Shown here: piece by piece, positions 53,579-60,216 of the stretch
Numbering within the stretch: the first letter of the stretch is position 1
Layout of the letters: the number at the start of each line of letters is the position of its first letter
NCBI GenBank assembly: GCA_963705525.1
Contig: CAVPJW010000002.1
Location: forward strand, 868,001-932,000
Source of the DNA: CAVPJW01 sp963705525
Lineage (GTDB): Bacteria > Acidobacteriota > Vicinamibacteria > Vicinamibacterales > CAVPJW01
Reading direction: 5' to 3'
Length of the DNA stretch: 64,000 nucleotides
Notes under the pieces: model-generated
What the model was told of the DNA's origin: nothing
The model's input: only the letters and a program-made list of their open reading frames with translations
Database searches by the model: none
Made by a program: the position numbers and the translations under genes

Positions 53579-54799
53579 ATGCGGCTCCTCTCTCTACTTG
53601 CGACCGCGGTGCTCTCGTGGTCGATGGTCAGCGACCAACCCGCTCCAGCCGGCGCGATTCAGGGGCAATGGACCGCCGAGATTCACGCGGCACGAGTCAA
53701 CCTTCAGCTGCGGAGGAGCTATCACGGCTTGGATTTCAACTCCGACAACTGGGGCATGACGATAGCGGGCGAGCAGTTCTCGGGCCTTCCCTGGCAGGAC
53801 GAGCAGCTGACCTTCGACGCGATCGAGTTCGCCCTCACGCGCGAGGCTGGCACGTTGACCTTTACCGGATCATTCCGCGACGGTCGCGGTGCAGGACATT
53901 TCGCCTTCGCCGTGCGACCCGAATTCGTTGCGGAGATGAAGGCCATCGGGTATTCCGATCCGATGCCGGCGGGACGGCTTTTCCGATTTGCGCTCAACGA
54001 CGTTGGCCCCCGCTTCATCGGCGAGCTCAAGGCTCTCGGCTATTCCGGCATTCCGCTCGATACGGTGAACCGCATGCGCACGCATGGTGTCACCACGCAA
54101 TTCATCAAGGGACTGAACGGCCTCGGATATTCCAACATCGATGCCGAGACTCTCGTGCGCACGCGCGATCATGGAGTCACGCCGGAGTACATCATCGATC
54201 TCAAAAACGCGGGCTATCGCAACCTCAGCATCGAGGCGATCACACGAGCCCGCGATCATGGCGTGACGCCTGAATACATCGCCGCGCTCAAGACCGCCGG
54301 CTACGAAGGGCTGTCCCTTGATGAGGTGGTGCGCGCGCGCGATCACGGTGTGACCGAAGACTATCTCCAGGGGTTGAAGAGTCGAGGCTACGCCCCGCTG
54401 CCGCTCGGAGACGTGGTGCGCGCGCAGGATCACGGCGTCACGATCGAGTTCATCGATGCGATGAAGAAGGTCGGGTATTCCACGACGACCGTCGAACCGC
54501 TGATCCGTCTTCGCGATCACGGTGTCGCAGCCGAAGACTTCGAGGACTTCAAGGCGCAGGGGTACACCAGTCTGTCGCCGGAGGAACTCGTGCGGATGCG
54601 CGATCACGGCGTAGACAGCGAGTACGTGGCCGACCTTAAGGAACTGGGGCTCAAGGATCTCAGCGTCAGCGAACTGGTGCGGATGCGCGACCACAACGTC
54701 ACGCCGAGCTTCATCCGGCGCATGCGGTCGCGCGGATACCAGGAGGCCAGCGCGGACGATTTCATTCGTCTGCGTGAACGCGGCGCCGATTGGCCGTAG
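53579..54799 (+). CDS. Secreted protein of ten 29-residue tandem repeats
   Basis: The 406-residue protein has a signal peptide (about 1-26), a beta-rich N-terminal domain (to about 112), then ten tandem repeats of 29 residues (116-406). Each has the pattern F/Y-I-x2-LK-x2-GY-x2-L-x4-L-V-R-x-RDHGVT-x-E. The repeats differ at about half the positions, so they are old, but the GY and RDHGVT cores stay nearly fixed. Each repeat can fold as a short helix-turn-helix. I recall related repeats in proteins of Acidobacteriota and Bacteroidota, attached to BlaR/M56-type or secreted domains, but no role is known. It probably binds another protein or the envelope. Confidence 0.75.
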   Translation: MRLLSLLATAVLSWSMVSDQPAPAGAIQGQWTAEIHAARVNLQLRRSYHGLDFNSDNWGMTIAGEQFSGLPWQDEQLTFDAIEFALTREAGTLTFTGSFRDGRGAGHFAFAVRPEFVAEMKAIGYSDPMPAGRLFRFALNDVGPRFIGELKALGYSGIPLDTVNRMRTHGVTTQFIKGLNGLGYSNIDAETLVRTRDHGVTPEYIIDLKNAGYRNLSIEAITRARDHGVTPEYIAALKTAGYEGLSLDEVVRARDHGVTEDYLQGLKSRGYAPLPLGDVVRAQDHGVTIEFIDAMKKVGYSTTTVEPLIRLRDHGVAAEDFEDFKAQGYTSLSPEELVRMRDHGVDSEYVADLKELGLKDLSVSELVRMRDHNVTPSFIRRMRSRGYQEASADDFIRLRERGADWP

Positions 54800-54863
54800 C
54801 GGATTGCCCTGACTCACTCGTCTCACCAGGCTTCGTCAGGAGTGCGATAGACTCTCGCCGCGA

Positions 54864-55436
54864 ATGGCGAGCCTCCTCCAGACGTGCCTCGGCTTGGACG
54901 AGGTCCTGAGACGGTTCATTACCAGTTACCACTCCCCTCCCATCGACTGGATCATGCTGGCGCTGTCGGCCATCGGCCAGGGTGGCCGCATCTGGCTGAT
55001 CGTCGCGGCGGTCGTGGCGCTGGTCCGGCCGTCACGAGTGCCCGGCGTCTGGCAAACGGCACTGGCCATCGGCTTCGCCGCCCTCGTCGTGGATCACGTC
55101 GCCAAGCCGCTCGTGGGCCGCGTTCGCCCGTTCGATGCGATCGAAGACGTTCGCGTCATCGATCGACGTCCCGACAGCGGCTCGCTTCCCTCGGGGCATG
55201 CCGCCACGGCCTTCGCGGGCGCGCTTGCGGTAGGCCGCATGTGGCCGGCGGGGCGCGTGTTTCTCTGGGGCCTTGCAGTCTTGATCGCTTTCTCGCGCGT
55301 GTATGTGGGCGTGCACTATCCGCTCGACGTGCTCGCGGGTGGGCTGCTGGGTCTTCTCTGTGCGGCCTTTGTCGTCGGGAGATCGGTTTGGTATGATCGG
55401 GGTTCTGCCAGGTCTGCACCCACCGTGCCGAGGTAG
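54864..55436 (+). CDS. PAP2-family phosphatase
   Basis: The 190-residue membrane protein has the three PAP2 motifs: KPLVGRVRPFD, PSGHAATAFAGALAVG and SRVYVGVHYPLDVLAG, with the catalytic His in the last. About five hydrophobic segments surround them. Such enzymes remove phosphate from undecaprenyl pyrophosphate or phosphatidic acid at the outer face of the inner membrane. A -10-like TAGACT (54848-54853) lies 10 nt before the ATG. The final codons run 10 nt into the tRNA-Phe gene, which supplies the TAG stop. Confidence 0.88.
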   Translation: MASLLQTCLGLDEVLRRFITSYHSPPIDWIMLALSAIGQGGRIWLIVAAVVALVRPSRVPGVWQTALAIGFAALVVDHVAKPLVGRVRPFDAIEDVRVIDRRPDSGSLPSGHAATAFAGALAVGRMWPAGRVFLWGLAVLIAFSRVYVGVHYPLDVLAGGLLGLLCAAFVVGRSVWYDRGSARSAPTVPR

Positions 55437-55502
55437 CTCAGTTGGTAGAGCACGTGACTGAAAATCACGGTGTCGGCAGTTCAATTCTGCCCCTCGGCAC
55501 CA
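55427..55502 (+). tRNA. tRNA-Phe (GAA), CCA encoded
   Basis: The 76-nt gene pairs GCCGAGG with CCTCGGC in the acceptor stem and encodes ACCA at its end. The D arm contains AGCTCAGTTGGTAGAGC, the anticodon arm is CGTGA-CTGAAAA-TCACG with anticodon GAA at the expected positions, and the T arm has GTTCAATTC. The 5' end overlaps the PAP2 stop codon. Its 3' part is repeated 4.46 kb downstream, so it is the attachment site of an integrated element. Confidence 0.95.
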
Positions 55503-55574
55503 TCAGAAATCTCAATAACTATAGGCTCGAAACGCGATTAACCGGCGCGTGTCAACGGCGGCACAGATCGAGAA

Positions 55575-55593
55575 TGGTAACGCAGTGGTAACG
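55575..55593 (+). repeat. Two direct copies of TGGTAACG, 11 bp apart
   Basis: TGGTAACG occurs at 55575-55582 and 55586-55593, about one helical turn apart, 72 nt downstream of the tRNA-Phe end. Short direct repeats at this spacing near an att site resemble integrase arm-type binding sites. Between the tRNA and 55795 nothing else is recognised. Confidence 0.45.
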
Positions 55594-55794
55594 GTGTGAC
55601 CGTTTGGTGGACACTGCGTCCGCCCGGCGATCCCCGGCGCCCTCATGATCGATCGTTCGAGCCTATGCCCGCCCGGCGCGGCGGGGTGATCATCACCAAT
55701 CCCTTCGCGACATCCAGCAGATCGCGCTGCCGTGTGCGCGGCAGCAGCCCGCACGGTGTCCACGATCGGTTGTTCCACGTGCGAGAGACGCGGC

Positions 55795-56007
55795 GAACGT
55801 GGGAATGGCCAACGAGGATCGCGGGGCCGTTCTGCGCGTCCAGGGTTCGGCGCGTGACGGCTACGTCATCCGCAAGCGAGAGTGTCGGGTTCTGGACAAT
55901 TGACACCGCGTATCCATGTTTTCTTAGGGCCCGGTGACACCCTCCCATCCCGATCCGTCAACGAAGCCTCCATGCACCAGCACCACGTTCTTGACCACGT
56001 CCGACAT
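55795..56007 (-). pseudogene. Truncated, frameshifted alpha/beta hydrolase
   Basis: From ATG 56007, with a good GGAGG ribosome site, the frame reads MSDVVKNVVLVHGGFVDGSG, a typical alpha/beta hydrolase N-terminus with the oxyanion HGG. It shifts after WEGV (one base missing) and continues as HRALRKHGYAVSIVQNPTL and AQNGPAILVGHSH, reaching the nucleophile elbow. After that point the sequence no longer resembles the family, so the C-terminal two-thirds is lost. Unlike the other frameshifted genes here, this one is truly degraded. Confidence 0.75.
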
Positions 56008-56047
56008 ACGAGCCTCCTACCCGATCTCTTGCCTCTCGCTTCTCCGC

Positions 56048-57247
56048 CTACTGGCAGCGCAACTCCGGGCTGCCCGGGTACCGTCCGAGATACTCGCATG
56101 TTCTGTCCGTGATCCAGACTCCGTCCAGGCGCAGTTCGAACACGGTCGGCGCACCCCGGCCGGTCGGCGACGTGAACCGTTTCTGAACCTCGGCCGGCCA
56201 TGAGGTCGTCGGTGCGGGCGGCGTCGTGGGCACCCGCCCCGTCGCGACGATCACTCCCGGGAACATCACGGGCCCCGCGGCTTGTGGGACGATCTGGTAC
56301 ACGTCCGTCCAGGTCATGCTCAGGATTGTCGGAACACCGATCGTGACGACGTGACTCGTGACGTGCAGCTGAACGACACGACCGACCATCGAGACCGTCG
56401 AAGTCACCTTCACCGGAGTGACCGATTGGATATACGACGGGAAGGCGCCTCGCAGGACAGCGGATCCGGGCGGAAACGGGACGTAACCCGATTGCATACC
56501 TGCGCCTATGGGCGGCCCCACCTTCGAGCCGGGCGGGTAGCTACCGCCCCCGGTCCCCGTCCCGATCGGCATCGCGCTTCCGGCCGGCGGAACGTCGCAG
56601 GTTGCCACGGTCGCGCCGATCCAGTTGGGCGGGACGTTGCTCGGTCCAAAGCCCGTGGGTGACGAGCCGGGCTGGACGGTCCCCCAGATCATGAACCACG
56701 GATTGAGCAGGAACGATCTGTCGAACGGCAGTGCGGTAGTTACGAGAGAAGGCGGCAGCCATTTGAGCACGGCTTCCACGAGCGATCCAGCCGCGGGGAG
56801 ACCCATCGTCCGCGGCGGCGAGCCTCGCCAGCCGTGTGCCTGCAGCGCAGCGCCACCGGGGAAGAGCATCAGGATGTGTCGCTCGTTCCTCTCATCTGGG
56901 ACGTTGAGGACGAGCGGCGAAAGCAGCCCGAGCGGGTGCCATGTCGTCACGGTAGCGAGTGCGCAGCTGCTCTTAAGATCCGCGGATTGAAGGACGAGCC
57001 CACCCCCAGCTCCTGGCATCACGCGATAGACTCCTGGGCGTAGCTCGACCGTGTCACCTTTCGAAGCTCGGAAGCGCGTGGGGCGGTCCAGCTGGATCGC
57101 GTCGGCTAAGCCCGTGATATGGAGCGCGGTCTGGTTACCAGCCGGGCCCCCGAGGTCGGCCTTCGAGGCGACTCGCAGAGCCTTCCGCGATCCGGACGAT
57201 TCACGTTTCGATCGAACAACGGTCGCGCCGCCAGACTTTCTAGCCAT
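56048..57247 (-). CDS. Unrecognised 399-residue island protein
   Basis: ATG 57247 is preceded by GGGAGG at good spacing. The product MARKSGGATVVRSKRESSGS starts basic and disordered, then has KGDTVELRPGVYRVMPGAGGG, which resembles a beta-strand repeat, and a Gly/Pro-rich middle (GTGTGGGSYPPGS). The latter half reads as beta-rich with a VGRVVQLHVTSHVVTIGVP strand. Cys residues are near the C-terminus. I recognise no domain, membrane helix or signal peptide. It lies between the broken hydrolase and repeat copy 1, so it is cargo of the island. Confidence 0.55.
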   Translation of the reverse strand: MARKSGGATVVRSKRESSGSRKALRVASKADLGGPAGNQTALHITGLADAIQLDRPTRFRASKGDTVELRPGVYRVMPGAGGGLVLQSADLKSSCALATVTTWHPLGLLSPLVLNVPDERNERHILMLFPGGAALQAHGWRGSPPRTMGLPAAGSLVEAVLKWLPPSLVTTALPFDRSFLLNPWFMIWGTVQPGSSPTGFGPSNVPPNWIGATVATCDVPPAGSAMPIGTGTGGGSYPPGSKVGPPIGAGMQSGYVPFPPGSAVLRGAFPSYIQSVTPVKVTSTVSMVGRVVQLHVTSHVVTIGVPTILSMTWTDVYQIVPQAAGPVMFPGVIVATGRVPTTPPAPTTSWPAEVQKRFTSPTGRGAPTVFELRLDGVWITDRTCEYLGRYPGSPELRCQ

Positions 57248-57370
57248 GGTGTACCTCCCGAGGATGAGCCCTTTCGACCGATGCCTGAGCAAGGTGAGCC
57301 TGATAGAGGCTAATAGATTGCCGCGATGTGCGACCTCTACATTAGGCCTTCTCTTTGTTTTTGATAACTG

Positions 57371-57578
57371 GCTGGAGCTGATCCACATCGACCTGGGGAG
57401 GCTGGCCCCCTCGGACAATTAAAGGTGTGTCATCTGCCAACCGACTCGGACTTGAAAGAATCGTGAAACTTTGCGCACGAGAGGGCCAGCCACGACCGGA
57501 CCCGGCCCGAAGGCGAGTAGCAGAAATCCTAGACAAACCGACGCGAGCCGAAACCGCCTACCTCACTTCCCCCGACTG
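57371..57578 (+). repeat. Island repeat module, copy 1
   Basis: This segment matches copy 3 over its length: a GGAGCTGAT-CACATCG region, then TCGGACAAT, then TTGAAAGAATCGTGAAACTT at 57452, then the ACGCGA block, and CCGACTG at its end. The distance from TTGAA to the terminal GACT is 122 nt, exactly as in the other two copies. No tRNA-like sequence follows here, so its target fragment is lost or was different. No gene is seen from 57248 to 57674 apart from this module. Confidence 0.7.
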
Positions 57579-57674
57579 CGCATGGCGAGCCAAACGGACG
57601 ACCAAGAGTCTGCGTTGGCGGCCAAGCCCACTCCTGTCCGAATAGTGTTCCAGCGTCGAATGAGGAGCACCGGC

Positions 57675-58227
57675 TTATGTTTCCAGGACCGGCTCTGGTG
57701 CGTCGTTGAATTTGTCGTACTTTCCAAGAATTGTCCCGAGGGCGAGAAGAACTGGAAACGCCACCTTTTGTACGACGGCTGGAATGTCAAGCATGCGCAT
57801 TTCCGATCGATAGCGCGTCAGCAAGAACGCCGCGTCGAAGAAGCCCGGGCGTCTTCGTCCACCCCGTTTCATCGAATCGAAGAGAGTCGTGAGGAAGTAC
57901 TCGATGTTGTTCGGCGGTTTGGCCCACCCCGTACAACGCAGCTCAGTCGTACCAGCGTTCCACCAGCGGTGCCCAACGCCTTGCTTCAAGATGACCGTTT
58001 CGCCTGGCCAGGCGTAGCGGTTGCTCACCGTCAAACTGAAGCCCAAGCTTGCCCGCCACAACGGTCATGGCCTCTTCCTGGAGATGGTGCAGATGCATCG
58101 GCGCACCGACATCGGGCGGAGCAAGTAGCTCGAGCTCCATGCGATCGCCGTCTCGATCGCGAACGACGCCGAGAAAGGTGAGCACCTCGCCCTCGCCGTT
58201 CTCGATCTTATGCGGATATGTGTGCAT
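57675..58227 (-). CDS. Cupin-domain protein, interrupted by a +1 frameshift
   Basis: ATG 58227 follows a GGAGG site and begins MHTYPHKIENGEGEVLTFLG. The cupin motif PPDVGAPMHLHHLQEEAMTV has the metal-binding His and Glu residues. After FDGEQ the frame shifts at the CC of 58019-58020 (minus strand), and the next frame gives RYAWPGETVILKQG and VGHRWWNAGTTELR, completing the barrel. The last 80 residues include a hydrophobic stretch with FPVLLALGTILGKYDKF. Removal of one base gives 183 residues; the span is 3n+1. It is part of the island cargo; its substrate is unknown. Confidence 0.7.
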
Positions 58228-58554
58228 CAGGTGCCTCCGATCCTTCAAACCTCTCTCGTGCGGTCTAACTTGTATTGGAGTAGACCGCTGACGTTCACTC
58301 GCAATGATACCTACCACGGAAAGAGACGACTGTCAGTCTTCATCCCGCTGTCGCCAGGCATCTTAGCACCCGCTCGGCAAGAATCCAGTCGCAGACAATA
58401 CCTGCAGAACCTGGATCATTGTGGGCGCTCGCAAGTAAACGTGTCGAGCTGCCCGGCGAAGGGCATTGTTTCATTGCGAACGAACCCCGCGTAAACACGC
58501 CTACCACCGGTCGATGGAACTCTTGACGCACAGGCCGCCGCGATTCAGGACGTG

Positions 58555-58690
58555 CGCATAGATCATCCTTGAAAGAATCTTGAAACTCTGCACCACTCTC
58601 GGCCACAGACGACGGAATGACACTGGTTCACGAAGACCGATCTGTCGACGCCAACTTACGCGACCACAGTCAGCTACAAGGGCAGGTTCC
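58555..58690 (+). repeat. Island repeat module, copy 2
   Basis: The shared core is TTGAAAGAATCTTGAAACTC at 58569, followed by the ACGCGACCACAG block and TTCC before the tRNA fragment. The TTGAA-to-GACT distance is 122 nt. This copy is more diverged in its 5' part than copies 1 and 3. It directly abuts a tRNA-Leu 3' half. Confidence 0.7.
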
Positions 58691-58748
58691 GACTCAAAAT
58701 CCCGTGGGCTAACCGCCCGTGAGGGTTCGATTCCCTCCTCCGGGACCA
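58691..58748 (+). pseudogene. tRNA-Leu (CAA) 3' fragment
   Basis: The segment begins at GACTCAAAATCC, the 3' side of an anticodon arm with anticodon CAA. It then has a long variable arm (GTGGGC-TAACC-GCCCGTG), a T arm (GAGGG-TTCGATT-CCCTC) and an acceptor 3' strand CTCCGGG with ACCA. There is no 5' half. The missing acceptor 5' strand (CCCGGAG) is not upstream. This is an attachment-site remnant of an element that used a tRNA-Leu gene, not a working tRNA. Confidence 0.85.
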
Positions 58749-59039
58749 TTGAAGGATCAATCAGTTACTGCGAAACGCCTAATGGGTTGATTCGCGCGAG
58801 AAGGATTACCTTCCACCGTATCTTCCACCGTCATCGTCCGGCCGCATCGATTCTCGCGGCGGCCTCCTGGGAGCGAATCGATGGCCATGCTCGTGACGCT
58901 CTCATTCTGGGCTCACTCCCGGGTGGTCGCGGCCCTAATCGGTTTGGTCCCGAGCCCACATCTTCAGATTCGGTCCAGCAATCCCGACCGACCGCACGAA
59001 AACCCGGACGGCATTCTAGACCTGGAGCATCTTCACGCT

Positions 59040-59700
59040 CTAGTCGTCGGGCAGGCGTTTGACGCTCGAGGCGACATGCTCGAGGACTGGCAAGAGCAGT
59101 TTGCCGGCGGTTAGCTCATGACCGGCGCGACCGATGTGAATCGGATCGGACGGGTCCACCATCAGGTTCGCCCAACCCTCCTTCTCGAAATCGTCGTGCA
59201 TCGACACCACCTCAAATCCAAACTTTCGCGCTTCGGTACGAAACGATCTCATAGACGGTGCTCCATCTTCGCGGCATGACGGGCCCCAGGAACGGGAAGA
59301 TCGCGACGATGACCTCGAAATGATGCTGACGGCTCAGCTGCCTGATCTCTTCGAATCCATGGTCAATCAATCCCACGCGCACCGGCGATTCGTACCACCG
59401 GCTCAGAGACAGGTCGTTGCCGTCCTCGTGAATGCCTTTCAGGCGTTTCATCAACGCGACAAGCGCGGGATCAGCCAGAACGCCGGCGCTCTGATCGCCA
59501 TATTTCTCGATGAGTGCACTCCTCCCACCGGATTCGAGGCGGCCACGCATACGTGCGATCAGATCGACGAAGCGAGCCGTTCGTTTCGCCGCCAGGAATC
59601 GCTAAGGCAAGATTGGCGTCGTCGCTCCAAGTGAGATGGACATCCAAATTGCTCCTCTTTAGGCCTATCACGCGAAAGATTTGGCATGGACCTTCGACCA
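59040..59700 (-). pseudogene. Remnant of an SGNH/GDSL hydrolase-like gene
   Basis: Three neighbouring frames together give one hydrolase-like sequence. From upstream they read LTWSDDANLALAIPGGETN, then RFVDLIARMRGRLESGG and HHFEVIVAIFPFLGP, then FEVVSMHDDFEKEGW and DPSDPIHIGRAGHELTA with the D-x2-H catalytic pair. The block I Ser and the N-terminus are absent. At least two frame changes break it. The 5' end merges into repeat module copy 3. It is the last island gene before the tRNA-Phe fragment. Confidence 0.6.
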
Positions 59701-59917
59701 CCCCCTGTTGAGGGGGATTCAGCTGATACGAGCATCGTTGGCTGCGACCCCCGCGGACAATCAAGGGCGACCTTTCGGTTTGTTCGCTTGTGGACTTGAA
59801 GAAATCTGGAAACTTTGCGCCACTCGCTGCCACATATGACCAAACGGTACTCCATCCCGAATGTCGCTCTGCGGGCGTCAACTGACGCGACCACACGCGG
59901 CTATGTCTTCCTTTTCC
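59701..59917 (+). repeat. Island repeat module, copy 3, with hairpin
   Basis: The module begins with a short stem-loop, CCCCCT-gttg-AGGGGG (59701-59716). It then matches copy 1: CAGCTGAT, GCGGACAAT, TTGAAGAAATCTGGAAACTT at 59796, ACTGACGCGACCACACG and TTCC before the tRNA part. The TTGAA-to-GACT distance is again 122 nt. It directly abuts the duplicated tRNA-Phe 3' end. Confidence 0.75.
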
Positions 59918-59964
59918 GACTGAAAATCACGGTGTCGGCAGTTCAATTCTGCCCTCGGCACCAT
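59918..59964 (+). pseudogene. tRNA-Phe 3' fragment (distal att site)
   Basis: The 47-nt segment equals the intact tRNA-Phe from GACTGAAAATC to ACCAT, except that CCCC is CCC before the acceptor strand. It has the 3' anticodon arm, T arm and acceptor 3' strand but no 5' half. It marks the right end of the island. From 59965 to 60216 no feature is recognised. Confidence 0.9.
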
Positions 59965-60216
59965 TCGAATCACACGCGTGTCCTGATCAAACCGAGGTCG
60001 TCAAGGTTGTTTCAGCATGTCGTGTGTGTCGTGTGTCCCGAAGTGTGCCCGCGAACGCCGTCACTTCACACTCTCACCGCATCGCGCGCCGCGCCACATC
60101 GAGCTCGTTCATCGGGCATTCATCTACGACGATCGACAATCCGGGTCCGTCCCCCGGCTTCCGAGAAACCGTACCTTGCACTGTGGAATCGATCATCTCG
60201 GACGATTGTGCTAAGG

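Larger units (their letters stand above)
55504..59964. mobile_element. Decayed integrative island at tRNA-Phe, with nested tRNA-linked remnants
   Basis: The segment lies between the intact tRNA-Phe and a 47-nt copy of its 3' part (59918-59964). This is the standard mark of tyrosine-recombinase integration at a tRNA 3' end. The interior has broken genes (alpha/beta hydrolase, SGNH hydrolase), a cupin with a frameshift, an unrecognised 399-residue protein, a tRNA-Leu 3' fragment and three copies of a repeat module. No integrase gene is intact. Gene-poor stretches are 58228-58554 and 58749-59039, where I see no supported gene. Boundaries are seen; the history is inferred. Confidence 0.75.

Noticed and set aside
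53926..54799. Regular 87-bp repeats considered as a CRISPR-like array
   Set aside because: The period is a multiple of three, the repeats are imperfect at DNA level and they encode a continuous protein repeat; there are no unique spacers and no cas genes.
57574..57640. Possible tRNA fragment after repeat copy 1
   Set aside because: The sequence after GACTG has no T arm and no acceptor strand, and the would-be anticodon loop has C at position 37. It cannot be supported as a tRNA.
58501..58749. Minus-strand frame beginning MVPEEGIEPSRAVSPRD
   Set aside because: This is the translation of the reverse complement of the tRNA-Leu fragment and adjoining repeat. Phrases such as EEGIEPSRAV are well-known artefacts of translating tRNA genes.
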